Positions 36,340 to 48,600 of a DNA stretch of 64,000 nt are shown here, piece after piece (the first letter of the stretch is position 1; the number at the start of each line of letters is the position of its first letter). The notes beneath the pieces are model-generated. The model had not been told where the DNA came from. It saw only the letters and a program-made list of their open reading frames with translations, and ran no database searches. Source of the DNA: Tautonia sociabilis (lineage in GTDB: Bacteria > Planctomycetota > Planctomycetia > Isosphaerales > Isosphaeraceae). The stretch spans positions 49,002 to 113,001 of the forward strand of contig NZ_RYZH01000020.1 in assembly GCF_003977685.1 (NCBI RefSeq), in the 5' to 3' direction. Made by a program: the position numbers and the translations under genes.

Positions 36340-37829
36340 ACACGCTCTCCATCCGGTCCAAGCAGATCCTCTACGCCCTGCTCATCGTGGGGATCTTCGC
36401 CCTGATGATCCCCTATGGACAATGGCTGCAGCGCGAGAAGCAGGCCAAGGATCTGGGAGAGGCGACCATCGGTCAGGTGGACGCCGGCAGCTTCATGCTG
36501 AAGCTGGCGATGATCGGCGGGGCGCGCGGCGTGGTCGCCAACGCCCTGTGGATGCAGGCCCAGGACCTCCAGCGCCGTCAGGAGTGGGACCTGCTGAAGA
36601 CGAAGGTCGACTTCATCACCAAGCTCCAGCCGCACTTCCTGTCGATCTGGACGTTCCAGGGCTGGAACCTGGCGTACAACGTCTCGGTCGAGTGGGACGA
36701 CCCGGCGGACAAGTACACCTGGATCAAGAACGGGATCAACTTCCTCCGGGAAGGTGTGGAGAACAACCCGCGCAGCCCCGACCTGGTCTGGGACACGGCC
36801 TGGACCTACTACCACAAGATCGGGTTCGCCGACGAGGCGATCATCCTCCGGCAGCTCTTCCACGAGGACCAGGACGAGGAGTTCCGCACCGACCCGATCG
36901 ACAACCGGGTCTACGACGACAACTTCAAGGTCTCCCGCGGCTGGTTCGAGATGGCCGTCGATCGGGCCGACGAGTTCTCCCGCGTGGCGACCGAGCTCGA
37001 AGCGCCGGTCGAGTACGTCGACCCGGTGGAGAACCGCAAGGGACGCCCCGGCGACCTGGCCTTCCGCACCATGCCCGCCCATGCCCAGACCCGATACGCC
37101 GCGGCCCTGGAGAAACGGTCCAAGGTGAACGTGCCCGCCCAGTTCGGCGAGAAGGCCCGCAGCGAGTGGGGCCTGGCCGAGCAGGAGTGGCTGAAGTTCG
37201 GCGAGTATGAGTTCCGCTCCCCCAACGCCCTGCGGATCCAGGGGGAACTGGTCGCCCAACCGATCGTCATCGGCGACATCCTCCGGCCCGAGGTCATCAC
37301 CAACCTGAAGACCGATACCCAGTACTGGGCCCAGTTGCTCAGCGAATACGAAGGCAAGGACATCCGCGAGGTGACGCTCGAGGAGGCCGAGCGGCTGACC
37401 GAAAACAAGATGGCCTGGACCAATCGCTGGGCCGACCAGAACAACTTCCGCTACTGGATCGAGCGCTGCCGGGCCGAGATGGAGCCCGACGGCGTCCGAG
37501 CCCGGCAACTCTTCTATGAGGGGTATCTGGCCTACCTCAACGCCGACTTCCCCAAGGCCGCCGACCTCTACCAGGAGGGCCTCGACCTGTGGAAGACGGT
37601 GCTGGACCGCTACCCGACCTACCGTGATGACGACCTGAACCGCAAGGACACCGGCCAGACCGTGCTCCGCTACCGCGAGGCGCTGCTCCAGGCCGGCCGC
37701 GAGCTGCCCGAGGACATGCCCTTCGCCGACATGATGGCCGAGGCCGAACTCGATCCGACGCTCGACCCGTTCGACGCCCTCGACATGCTCGGCCCGATCG
37801 GCGAGGCCGACGACTCCGGGTCCGAGTGA
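36336..37829 (+). CDS. membrane-anchored protein of ABC-2 operon
   Basis: A 497-residue protein with one N-terminal membrane helix (about residues 10-27, YALLIVGIFALMIPYG) and a long soluble part that is Trp/Tyr/Asp-rich and mainly helical. The sequence has TPR-like helix pairs near the end (YEGYLAYLNADFPKAADLYQEGLDLW). GTG 36336 overlaps the permease stop by four bases and has a GGGAGG site, so it is co-translated with the permease. It is likely a periplasmic or cytoplasmic accessory subunit of the transporter. No named family was recognised. Confidence 0.8.
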   Translation: MNTLSIRSKQILYALLIVGIFALMIPYGQWLQREKQAKDLGEATIGQVDAGSFMLKLAMIGGARGVVANALWMQAQDLQRRQEWDLLKTKVDFITKLQPHFLSIWTFQGWNLAYNVSVEWDDPADKYTWIKNGINFLREGVENNPRSPDLVWDTAWTYYHKIGFADEAIILRQLFHEDQDEEFRTDPIDNRVYDDNFKVSRGWFEMAVDRADEFSRVATELEAPVEYVDPVENRKGRPGDLAFRTMPAHAQTRYAAALEKRSKVNVPAQFGEKARSEWGLAEQEWLKFGEYEFRSPNALRIQGELVAQPIVIGDILRPEVITNLKTDTQYWAQLLSEYEGKDIREVTLEEAERLTENKMAWTNRWADQNNFRYWIERCRAEMEPDGVRARQLFYEGYLAYLNADFPKAADLYQEGLDLWKTVLDRYPTYRDDDLNRKDTGQTVLRYREALLQAGRELPEDMPFADMMAEAELDPTLDPFDALDMLGPIGEADDSGSE

Positions 37830-38173
37830 CCCCGGCGTCCTCGCCTGGCGATCCCCCCACCGAGGCCGTCCCCCCGTCCCTCCCCGCCTTGGGTGGACCG
37901 GGAGGGCGGCCTCGCCTATTCTAAGAGGCGACGGGGATGGCGGCCGCGGGAGGACCGCGGGCGGGTTCTGGTCGACGAACCGGGTCGGGCCGCTCCCGGA
38001 ACCCGTGCCGGAGAGCGACCCTCGATCGTCGAGCCCGTCGCGTCCGATGCCCGCGATCGGCGGGCCTCGGAATCGCGACCACGCTCTCTCCTCCTTCTTG
38101 CGACCGCCCTCCTCCCGCAGCCGGTAGCCTTCCGACCACCGACACCGCCCACGCACCGAGGCCCCCGCAGCCC
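37830..38173. other. 344-bp intergenic region before mqnD
   Basis: No gene was found. The left part is occupied by a GC-rich hairpin (37861-37914). A TATTCT hexamer at 37917-37922 has no clear -35. Confidence 0.4.
37861..37914 (+). terminator. GC-rich hairpin after the ABC operon
   Basis: CGAGGCCG at 37861-37868 pairs with CGGCCTCG at 37907-37914, with an inner CCCTCC/GGGAGG stem. It lies 32 bases after the stop of the last ABC operon gene. There is no U-tract. Confidence 0.5.
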
Positions 38174-39028
38174 ATGAGTCACGACGGCCGGCGGACGATC
38201 CGAGTCGGGCACAGCCCCGACTCCGACGACGCCTTCATGTTCTACGCCCTGGCCCACGACAAGCTCGACACGGGCGATCTGCGCTTCGTCCACCAACTGG
38301 AAGACATCGAGACGCTCAACCGTCGCGCACTGGGCGGCGAGCTGGAAGTCTCGGCCGTCAGCATCCACGCCTATGCGCACCTGGCCGACACGTATGCCTT
38401 GCTCTCCTCCGGCTCCAGCATGGGGGACCGCTACGGCCCCAAGCTGATCGCCCGGGAGCCGATCTCGCTCGAGCAGCTCCGCGAGCGGACGCCGACGATC
38501 GCCGTGCCCGGCACGCTGACGACCGCCTATCTGGCGCTGCAACTCTGCCTGGGCAAGGATGTGCCGGTCGAGGTCATCCCGTTCGATCAGATCATCCCGG
38601 CGGTGATCGACCGGAAGGTGGACGTGGGCCTCATCATCCACGAGGGGCAGCTCTACTACCCGGATCAGGGGTTGCACCAGGTCGCCGACCTGGGCGAGTG
38701 GTGGTACGGCGAAACCGGCCTGCCGCTGCCGCTGGGAGGCAACGTGGTGCGCCGGGATCTGGGGCAAGCGACGGTGGAACGCATCGCCGCCCTGCTGAAG
38801 CAGAGCATCCAGTACGCCCTGGACCACCGCCAGGAAGCACTCGACTACGCCCTGACCTACGCCCGAGGGCTCGACCCGAACCTGGCGGATCGGTTTGTGG
38901 GCATGTATGTGAACGAGTGGACCGTCGACTACGGCGATCGAGGCCGGGAAGCCGTCCGCACACTGCTCAGGAAGGCGGAGGATCGTGGCCTCGTGCCGGG
39001 TCCGGTCGACGTGCAGTTCGTCGGCTGA
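38174..39028 (+). CDS. mqnD: 1,4-dihydroxy-6-naphthoate synthase MqnD
   Basis: A 284-residue periplasmic-binding-protein-like enzyme of the futalosine route to menaquinone. It converts cyclic dehypoxanthinyl futalosine to 1,4-dihydroxy-6-naphthoate. The N-terminal SPDSDDAFMFYAL motif is the MqnD hallmark, followed by ETLNRRALGGELEVSAVS and DVGLIIHEGQLYY, where the His is the likely catalytic base of the family. No signal peptide precedes ATG 38174, so it acts in the cytoplasm. No other mqn gene is in the window. The gene is preceded by a 344-bp gap. Confidence 0.95.
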   Translation: MSHDGRRTIRVGHSPDSDDAFMFYALAHDKLDTGDLRFVHQLEDIETLNRRALGGELEVSAVSIHAYAHLADTYALLSSGSSMGDRYGPKLIAREPISLEQLRERTPTIAVPGTLTTAYLALQLCLGKDVPVEVIPFDQIIPAVIDRKVDVGLIIHEGQLYYPDQGLHQVADLGEWWYGETGLPLPLGGNVVRRDLGQATVERIAALLKQSIQYALDHRQEALDYALTYARGLDPNLADRFVGMYVNEWTVDYGDRGREAVRTLLRKAEDRGLVPGPVDVQFVG

Positions 39029-39161
39029 TCGGGCAGGGGGGCAAGACGCCGGCTCCCGGTCGAATCTCGGGAAGCGAGCGATCCGGGAGCGGGCGTTCCG
39101 ATCCCGCGAGGGACGGCCCGGCTGGAACGGAACCAAGGGGCAAGGAGCGGGGAGGACCGTC

Positions 39162-39752
39162 ATGTTCAGCTCTCGATCAATCGTCCGATCGGCCGCTCCG
39201 ATGGTCCTGGGAGGGGCGCTCGCGCTCCTCGGCCCGGGCGCGACGGCGGCCCGGGGGCAGTGGCTCGTTCCTCCCGGTTTCGGCATCCCGTATGGCGGAT
39301 ACGGCTTCGGGTACGGATATGGTTACGGTCACGGATTTGGGCCAACGCGCGCGGGGGTTGGGTACGGGTTCGGGCCCTCCTGGGGAGCATGGCCGGGGTA
39401 TGGGGTGGGGTATGGACTCTATCCCAGCGCCTTCAACGTGCTGAACCAGGCCGACGTGCGGGCGGGGCTGGCGTACAATGCCCTGGCAACCGGCCGGGCG
39501 GCGCCGTTGGCGGCAGCGGTGGGGCCGTTCGGCTTCGAGGTCGGGCCCTACGGATACGCCGGGGCCTCGTACTTCAACCCGTACTTCTCCTCGGGGCTGA
39601 CTCCCCTGGCGGTGCGATCGGCCCGAGATGAGCCGCGCTTGCGAGGAGCCGGGCAGGCGGTGCGCTTCCGGCTCGTCCCGATTCCTCCCGCCGCGAACGA
39701 GCCGGGAGCGGGCCGAGGGGCTGACCGAAGCCCGAACGCGGATCCTCCCTGA
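39162..39752 (+). CDS. secreted Gly/Tyr-rich hypothetical protein
   Basis: A 196-residue protein with a signal peptide ending near TAARGQW. Residues about 35-90 are a Gly/Tyr-rich low-complexity region (GYGFGYGYGYGHGFG) followed by Ala-rich and Gly/Tyr segments (GPFGFEVGPYGYAGASYFNPYFSSG). It resembles small planctomycete surface proteins and shares its style with the protein at 30915. No enzymatic motif is visible. A GGGGAGGA ribosome site lies upstream of ATG 39162. Function unknown. Confidence 0.7.
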   Translation: MFSSRSIVRSAAPMVLGGALALLGPGATAARGQWLVPPGFGIPYGGYGFGYGYGYGHGFGPTRAGVGYGFGPSWGAWPGYGVGYGLYPSAFNVLNQADVRAGLAYNALATGRAAPLAAAVGPFGFEVGPYGYAGASYFNPYFSSGLTPLAVRSARDEPRLRGAGQAVRFRLVPIPPAANEPGAGRGADRSPNADPP

Positions 39753-40070
39753 GGCCCGCGATCAACGGCTCGGTCCGCCGGGACCGAAGGCCAGCCAGGG
39801 ATCTTCTCCGCCAGGACACATCGGCGCCGGGGAATCGTTCCGGATGGGCGAAGCGGGGCCTCGGCGCGGTTCGACCAAGGAGCCCGGAGGGTGTTCCGAG
39901 GTCGGGTCATCCCGGTCGGGGAGGGCGGAGCGGGATCGGCCGGATGGGGCCGGACGCCGGGCGGGGCTCCGATCTGGGAGCCCCCGGCGGGGATCGGTAT
40001 GATGGGGCATCGGGTGCCTCTGGTGCCTCGGACGATCCGGCATGGTCCCCCTTCGAACAGGTTGCCCACG
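39753..40070. other. 318-bp intergenic region before aconitase
   Basis: No gene was found. TATGAT at about 39998 could be a -10 box without a clear -35. No terminator is visible after the preceding gene. Confidence 0.35.
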
Positions 40071-42887
<2,817 letters not shown>

Positions 42888-43251
42888 GCCTCGGCGGGCC
42901 CGGCCATCCCGCCCGAGGACGATCAGGCCCGACACCATCAGCGGTGGAACCGCCGGAGACACCAGACGCCATCCCCGGGCTGGGCCGATCCGGTCGAGCG
43001 ACGAACCGGGATCGGCGGTCTGCCCCCGCTCCCCCTCGACTGGCAGGGAAGCCTCGCGTTTGAGTAGAATCAGGCGGTTCTTACAGTCAATCCTCCGCCG
43101 CCGGCCGGCGATGCCCGGTCGGGCCCGAGCTCGGGTCGCCCCCGCCCCCGGGCGCGACCCCGGGCCCGAGCCGTCTCTGCCCACCCCGCCGCCCGAGGCC
43201 GCCGCGCCCCGATCATCCTCCGGACCCGAGACCGAGCAGGAGCTGGAAGAT
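42888..43251. other. 364-bp region before pyruvate dehydrogenase genes
   Basis: No separate gene was found. An in-frame extension of the next gene back to ATG 43111 encodes a Pro/Arg-rich tail judged not translated. A TAGAAT hexamer at 43065-43070 is a possible -10 box with a poor -35. A hairpin is at 42889-42918. Confidence 0.4.
42889..42918 (+). terminator. hairpin directly after aconitase stop
   Basis: CCTCGGCGGG pairs with CCCGCCCGAGG (one bulge) around a 9-base loop, one base after the stop. No U-tract. Confidence 0.45.
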
Positions 43252-44265
43252 ATGGCCCACGCGCAGACCGAAGCCAAGCCGATCGTCGACCGCGAGCAGG
43301 CCCTCGACTGGCTCCGCCAGATGCTGGTGATCCGCCGCTTCGAAGAGCGCTCGGCGATGCTCTACCAGCGCCAGAAGATCGGAGGCTTCTGCCACCTGTA
43401 CAGCGGACAGGAGGCCTGCGCCGTCGGCTCGATCGGCGTGTTGCGCGAAGACGACTACGTCATCACCGCCTACCGCGACCACGGCCACGCCCTCGCCCGG
43501 GGGATGGATCCGAGAGCCGGCATGGCCGAGATGCTGGGCAAGGCCGCCGGCTGCTCGAAGGGCAAGGGCGGCTCGATGCACTTCTTCCAGGCCGATCGCA
43601 ACTTCATGGGCGGTCACGCCATCGTCGGCAGCCACATCCCGCTGGCCGCGGGAATGGCCTTCGCCAGCAAGTACCGCGGCGACGATCGCGTGACCCTCTG
43701 CTTCTTCGGCGACGGCGCGATGGACCAGGGGGCGCTGCACGAGGCGTTCAACATGGCCGGCTTGTGGAAGCTGCCGGTCATCTACGTGGTCGAGAACAAC
43801 CTGATGTCGATGGGAACCCATCTGCATCGCCACTCGGCCGTGCTCGACCTGACCCGTCGCGGCGGGCCGCCCTACGGCTTCGCCGCCAGCGTGGCGGTCG
43901 ACGCCAACGACATCGAGGCGATGGCCGAGGTGACGCTCGAGGCCGCCAACCGCGCCCGGGCCGGCGAGGGCCCGACGTTCATCGAGGCCAAGACGTACCG
44001 CTACCGCGGCCACTCGATGAGCGACCCGATGAAGTACCGCACCGCCGAGGAGCTGGAAAAGGCCCGCGAGCGCGACCCGATCGCGCTGTACGAGGTCGTC
44101 CTCCGCGAGCGCGGCTGGGTCGACGACGAGTCGCTCGAACTGATGCAGGAGGAGGTCAAGCGGCTCATCGACGAGGCCATCGCCTTCGCCGAAGAGGCCC
44201 CCGAGCCCGCGCTCGACCAGGTCTACACCGACATCACCGTCTCCCCTCACATCCCCCAGGAGTGA
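43252..44265 (+). CDS. pdhA: pyruvate dehydrogenase E1 component, alpha subunit
   Basis: A 337-residue thiamine diphosphate enzyme subunit. Typical marks are RRFEERSAMLYQRQKIGGFCHLY, GHAIVGSHIPLAAGMAFA and GDGAMDQGALHEAFNMA with the GDG...N ThDP/Mg2+ motif, and the phosphorylation-loop-like RYRGHSMSDP. It acts with the E1 beta subunit in the cytoplasm to decarboxylate pyruvate and reductively acetylate the lipoyl group of E2. A GAGCTGGAAGA ribosome site precedes ATG 43252. The beta gene starts eight bases after the stop, so both are co-transcribed. Confidence 0.95.
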   Translation: MAHAQTEAKPIVDREQALDWLRQMLVIRRFEERSAMLYQRQKIGGFCHLYSGQEACAVGSIGVLREDDYVITAYRDHGHALARGMDPRAGMAEMLGKAAGCSKGKGGSMHFFQADRNFMGGHAIVGSHIPLAAGMAFASKYRGDDRVTLCFFGDGAMDQGALHEAFNMAGLWKLPVIYVVENNLMSMGTHLHRHSAVLDLTRRGGPPYGFAASVAVDANDIEAMAEVTLEAANRARAGEGPTFIEAKTYRYRGHSMSDPMKYRTAEELEKARERDPIALYEVVLRERGWVDDESLELMQEEVKRLIDEAIAFAEEAPEPALDQVYTDITVSPHIPQE

Positions 44266-44273
44266 CCGAGCCG

Positions 44274-45254
44274 ATGGCCGTCATGCAGTATCGCGAGGCG
44301 TTGAACCTCGCCATGACCGAGGAGATGGAGCGGGACGACCGCGTCTTCCTCATGGGCGAGGAGGTGGCCGAGTACAACGGCGCCTACAAGGTCAGCCAGG
44401 GGATGCTCGACCGCTTCGGCCCGCGCCGGATCATCGACACGCCCATCTCCGAGAACGGCTTCGCCGGCATCGGCATCGGCGCCGCGATGGTCGGCCTGCG
44501 GCCGATCATCGAGTTCATGACCTTCAGCTTCAGCTACGTCGCCTTCGATCAGCTGGTCAACAACGCCGCCAACATGCGCTACATGTCCGGCGGCCAGTTC
44601 AGCGTGCCGATCGTCTTCCGAGGCAACTCGGGCATCGCCGGCAACCTCGCCGCCACGCACTCGCACCGGCCCGAGGCGCTGTATGCCCACTTCCCCGGCC
44701 TGAAGGTGATGATGCCCAGCACCCCCGCCGACGCCAAGGGGATGCTCAAGGCCGCCATCCGAGACGACGACCCGGTCATCTTCATCGAGCATGAGAACCT
44801 GCTCGGCGACAAGGCGGAGGTCCCCGAGGACCCCGAGTTCCTCATCCCGATCGGCAAGGCCGACGTGAAACGAGAAGGCTCGGATGTCACCATCCTCACC
44901 TACTCCCGGTCGGTACAGACCAGCCTGAAGGCCGCCGAGGCGATGGCCGGGGAGGGGGTGAGTGTCGAGGTGGTCGACCTCCGCACCCTCCGCCCGCTGG
45001 ACATGGACACCGTCCTCTCCTCGGTCACCAAGACCAATCGCTGCGTGATCGTCGAGGAGGACTGGCCTTATTGCGGCATGGGCGCCGGCATTGCCGATCG
45101 CGTCTATCGCGCCGCCTTCGACGAGCTGGACGCCCCCATCCAGCGCGTGACCGCCAAGGACGCCCCCATCCCGTACAACCGCCGGCTCGAACTGGACATC
45201 CTGCCGAGCGTGGAGCGGGTGGTCGAGGCGGTCAACGGCGTGCTCTATCGCTGA
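44274..45254 (+). CDS. pdhB: pyruvate dehydrogenase E1 component, beta subunit
   Basis: A 326-residue protein with the E1 beta fold. Marks in order: REALNLAMTEEMERDDRVFLMGEEV, then the ThDP-contact ENGFAGIGIGAAMVGLRPIIEFM, FDQLVNNAANMRYMSGGQ, and the transketolase C-terminal domain from about residue 200 with EVVDLRTLRPLDMDT. It is the partner of PdhA and starts eight bases downstream of it. A perfect 15-bp inverted repeat lies between its stop and the E2 gene. Confidence 0.95.
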   Translation: MAVMQYREALNLAMTEEMERDDRVFLMGEEVAEYNGAYKVSQGMLDRFGPRRIIDTPISENGFAGIGIGAAMVGLRPIIEFMTFSFSYVAFDQLVNNAANMRYMSGGQFSVPIVFRGNSGIAGNLAATHSHRPEALYAHFPGLKVMMPSTPADAKGMLKAAIRDDDPVIFIEHENLLGDKAEVPEDPEFLIPIGKADVKREGSDVTILTYSRSVQTSLKAAEAMAGEGVSVEVVDLRTLRPLDMDTVLSSVTKTNRCVIVEEDWPYCGMGAGIADRVYRAAFDELDAPIQRVTAKDAPIPYNRRLELDILPSVERVVEAVNGVLYR

Positions 45255-45298
45255 CAGGACGACGGGCCGGGCCCCCCCGGCCGATCCGAGATCCGCAG

Positions 45299-45338
45299 GG
45301 CCCCCTCCGGTCGAGCCGCTCGCCGACCGGAGGGGGCC
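45299..45338 (+). other. perfect 15-bp hairpin inside the PDH operon
   Basis: GGCCCCCTCCGGTCG at 45299-45313 is exactly complementary to 45324-45338, with a 10-base loop. It has no U-tract and sits 44 bases after pdhB and 40 bases before the E2 start. Confidence 0.75.
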
Positions 45339-45378
45339 GCTCGCCGTGAACGATCATCGCATCCCCGGAGCCCCCGCA

Positions 45379-46695
45379 ATGCCCGTTGAAGTGACGATGG
45401 CCAAGCTCAGCCCGACCATGGAGAGCGGGCAGCTCGTCAAGTGGAACGTCAAGGTCGGCGACCCGGTCAAGGAGGGGGACGTCCTGGCCGAAATCCAGAC
45501 GGACAAGGCCGTCATGCCGATGGAGGCGTTCGACGACGGCACCGTCGCGCTGCTGGACGTGGCGGAGGGAGACGAGGTCGCCCTCGGCCAACGCGTCCTG
45601 GTGCTGGCGAAGAAGGGGGAGGACCCGGCTCAGGTCGCCGAACAGTTGAAGGAGGGAGACGCCAAGGCGGGTGGAGCGGCGGGGCCGGTGCAAGAAGCCG
45701 TCGCGGCCGGAGCCCCCACCGCCGCCGGGTCGGCCTACGGGCACTCGACCGCCGCCAACGGCCAGCAAGCAGGAGACGCCTCCTCCTCCGCTCCCGGCGG
45801 CCGGATCCGGTCCAGCCCGCTGGCGAGGAAGATCGCCGAGCGGGCGGGGGTCGACCTCGGCCAGATCCCCGGCTCCGGGCCCAACGGCCGGATCATCCGC
45901 CGGGACGTCGAAGCCTTCCTGCGGGACCGAAGCGCCGCCCCCGCCTCGGCCCCGACGGCGGCCCCCGCCCCGAGCATGCCGATGCCCGTGGCGACCGGCC
46001 CGGTTCGGCAGACTCAGCGCGTTCCGCACAGCCGGATGCGCAAGACGATCGCCCAGCGGATGCTCCAGGCCAAACAGTCGGCGCCCGAGATCCACGTCAC
46101 GGCCGACATCCGGATGGACCGGGTCGTGGCGCTCCGGGAGCAGCTCAACGCCCAGCTCGCCAAGCAGAAGATCAAGCTCTCCGTCAGCGACTTCGTGACC
46201 AAGGCCGTGGCGATGGCCCTGCGCCAGCACCCGGGTCTGAACGCGACCTACGAGGCCGAGGAAATGGTCCTGCACGGGCAGATCAACATCGGCATCGCCG
46301 TGGCGCTGGAGGGCGGGCTGATCGTCCCCGTGCTGCCCGACGCCGACCGGCTCGGCCTGGTCGAGATCCGGCAGGGAACCCTCGCTCTGACCGAGGCGGC
46401 CCGCAGCAACACACTCACACCCAAGCAGATGATGGGGTCAACCTTCACCATCTCCAACCTGGGCATGTACGGTGTCAAGCAGTTCGACGCCATCCTGAAC
46501 CTGCCCGAAGTCGGCATCCTTGCCGTCGGCAGCATCGAGGCCCGGCCGGTCGTCGAAAACGGCCAGCTCGTCGCCGGCCAGGTGATGACCGTCACCCTCA
46601 CGGCCGATCATCGCGCCGTCGACGGCGCGATGGCCGCCGAGTTCGTCCGCACGCTCAAGGGCTTCCTCGAGGAGCCGGCCTCGATGCTGCTCTGA
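45379..46695 (+). CDS. pdhC: dihydrolipoamide acetyltransferase (E2 of pyruvate dehydrogenase)
   Basis: A 438-residue protein. Residues 1-75 form one lipoyl domain with Lys43 in QTDKAVMPM as lipoylation site. An Ala/Pro/Gly linker follows. A peripheral-subunit-binding domain is at about 145-182 (SPLARKIAERAGVDL). The C-terminal acetyltransferase core ends with the active-site HRAVDG (His411, Asp415). Its MAKLSPTME start is the one of PDH-type E2. It takes acetyl groups from E1 and makes acetyl-CoA. ATG 45379 is preferred to GTG 45346 because the lipoyl fold begins there. Confidence 0.93.
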   Translation: MPVEVTMAKLSPTMESGQLVKWNVKVGDPVKEGDVLAEIQTDKAVMPMEAFDDGTVALLDVAEGDEVALGQRVLVLAKKGEDPAQVAEQLKEGDAKAGGAAGPVQEAVAAGAPTAAGSAYGHSTAANGQQAGDASSSAPGGRIRSSPLARKIAERAGVDLGQIPGSGPNGRIIRRDVEAFLRDRSAAPASAPTAAPAPSMPMPVATGPVRQTQRVPHSRMRKTIAQRMLQAKQSAPEIHVTADIRMDRVVALREQLNAQLAKQKIKLSVSDFVTKAVAMALRQHPGLNATYEAEEMVLHGQINIGIAVALEGGLIVPVLPDADRLGLVEIRQGTLALTEAARSNTLTPKQMMGSTFTISNLGMYGVKQFDAILNLPEVGILAVGSIEARPVVENGQLVAGQVMTVTLTADHRAVDGAMAAEFVRTLKGFLEEPASMLL

Positions 46696-47129
46696 GCCGC
46701 CGCCGACCGCAACGCTCCCCTCGGCGTTCCCGCTCTTGGGAACGCCGGGAGGGGATCTTCCCGCCCCTGCATCGGGTCGAGGATCAACCGGGAGATCCCC
46801 GACGTTGCCACCAGAGTTCCCCCCGCAGGGCAAGGCCCAGCAATCGACTCCAGGCGGGAGGAGCCTCGTCTGTACGGCGACGGGCTCGGGCGTCACAATA
46901 GGGGAAACATCGAGGCCGGGCGGAGCGGCCCGGCGGAGATCGACCGGCCCCCGGCCGATCGCCCTCCGGAGGGGGCGGCGGCGGGGGTCGTTGGCTTGAA
47001 CTGATCCGATCGCCTCCCCGGCGACGTCCCCCCTCGGGAGCCGGCTTCCGTCCTGGCCCGAGCCGGGGGAGGGCGATCGATCCCTGCCCCCCGATCGACC
47101 GAAGACTTCCCCGACCGAGACGCACATTC
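46696..47129. other. 434-bp gap between E2 and E3 genes
   Basis: No gene was found. It holds a strong hairpin (46722-46747). A CACAAT hexamer at 46894-46899 with TGTACG 17 bases upstream is a weak promoter candidate for lpd. The E3 gene may therefore be transcribed separately. Confidence 0.35.
46722..46747 (+). terminator. hairpin after E2 gene
   Basis: CGGCGTTCCC and GGGAACGCCG form a perfect 10-bp stem around the loop GCTCTT, extended by a bulged TCCCC/GGGGA outer stem. It starts 26 bases after the stop. Confidence 0.55.
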
Positions 47130-48518
47130 ATGGCCAACGACTACGAGATCCTCGTCATCGGCGGCGGCCCCGCCGGGTACGCCGGCGCCATTCGGGCCGC
47201 CCAGCTCGGCAAGAAGGTGCTCTGCGTCGAGCAGGACAAGCTCGGCGGCATCTGCCTGAACTGGGGATGCATCCCGACCAAGGCCTTGCTGACCAACGCC
47301 CACGTCGTCGAGCTGATCCAGAACCACGGCCCGAGCTTCGGCTACACCGGCGAGTCGCGCTGGGACTTCTCCCAGATGATCAAGCGCAGCCGCGACGTGA
47401 CCACAAAAATGAACAAGGGGATCGAGGGGCTGTTCCGCAAGTACAAGGTCAACCACCTCCAGGGCTCGGCCAGGATCGTCGGCCCGAACGCGGTCCAGGT
47501 CGACGGCAAGTCGATCACCGCCGACTCGATCATCGTCGCCACCGGGGTGCACCCGAGAGCGCTGCCGGGGGCCCCCTTCGACGGCCAGACGATCATCTCC
47601 TCCAAGGAGGCGATGAACCTGCCGAAGCAGCCGAAATCGCTGCTGATCGTCGGCGCCGGGGCGATCGGCTGCGAGTTCGCCTACTTCTACAATGCGATCG
47701 GCACCCAGGTGACGATCGTCGAGATGCTCGATCACCTGCTGCCGATCGAGGACGAGGAGGTCTCGCAGACCCTCCGCAAGAGCTTCGAGAAGCGCGGGAT
47801 GACCGTCCTGACCGGCTCGAAGACCGCGACGGTCGAGAAGACCGGCTCGGGCGTGAAGGCCACGATCGAGACGCCCAAGGGCCCGCAGCAGATCGAGGCC
47901 GAGGTGATGCTCGTGGCCATCGGCGTCGAGGGGAACATCCAGGGGCTCTGGGACGAGTCCAAGGTCAAGATCGAAACGTTCAAGGGTCACATCAAGGCCG
48001 ACCCGAAGAACGGCTACGTCACCAGCGTGCCGAGCATCTTCGCCGTCGGCGACGTGATCGGTCCGCCCTGGCTGGCTCACGTGGCCCACCACGAGGCGAT
48101 CTGCTGCGTCGAGCGGCTCTGCGGCGTCTCCGACCGCACCGTCGACTACGACAACGTCCCCGGCTGCACCTACACCGAGCCGGGCGTGGCCAGCGTCGGC
48201 CTGACCGAGAAGAAGGCGAAGGAAACCGGCCGTCCGCTTCGGATCGGCAAGTTCCCCTTCATCGCCAGCGGCCGGGCCGTGGCGGCCGACGAACCCGAAG
48301 GGTTCGTCAAGCTGATCTTCGACAAGGAGCTGGGCGAGCTGCTCGGCGCCCACATCATCGGTGCCAACGCCACCGAGCTGATCGCCGAGCTGGTCATGGC
48401 CCGCAAGCTCGAGGCGACGCAGGAGGAGATCCTCCACGCCATGCACCCCCATCCCACCTTCTCCGAGGCCGTCATGGAGGCCGCCGGACAGGGCCTAGGA
48501 GAGTCGGTGCATCTCTGA
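47130..48518 (+). CDS. lpdA: dihydrolipoamide dehydrogenase E3 (copy 1)
   Basis: A 462-residue flavoprotein. The FAD-binding GGGPAGYAGAIRAAQ follows the start, the redox-active disulfide is in GGICLNWGCIPTK (Cys42, Cys47), the NAD-binding IVGAGAIGCEFA comes in the middle, and HPHPTFSE near the C-terminus is the His-Glu catalytic pair. It regenerates oxidised lipoyl groups in the E2 complexes. It lies on the PDH strand 434 bases after E2 and converges on a second E3 gene. Confidence 0.95.
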   Translation: MANDYEILVIGGGPAGYAGAIRAAQLGKKVLCVEQDKLGGICLNWGCIPTKALLTNAHVVELIQNHGPSFGYTGESRWDFSQMIKRSRDVTTKMNKGIEGLFRKYKVNHLQGSARIVGPNAVQVDGKSITADSIIVATGVHPRALPGAPFDGQTIISSKEAMNLPKQPKSLLIVGAGAIGCEFAYFYNAIGTQVTIVEMLDHLLPIEDEEVSQTLRKSFEKRGMTVLTGSKTATVEKTGSGVKATIETPKGPQQIEAEVMLVAIGVEGNIQGLWDESKVKIETFKGHIKADPKNGYVTSVPSIFAVGDVIGPPWLAHVAHHEAICCVERLCGVSDRTVDYDNVPGCTYTEPGVASVGLTEKKAKETGRPLRIGKFPFIASGRAVAADEPEGFVKLIFDKELGELLGAHIIGANATELIAELVMARKLEATQEEILHAMHPHPTFSEAVMEAAGQGLGESVHL

Positions 48519-48600
48519 TCGAATCGGATCAAAGCGGAGCGGAGTGATCGGAAGTCGCCGAGAGCACGGTCACAACCGGCTCGAGCCGCTTTCGCACTCC

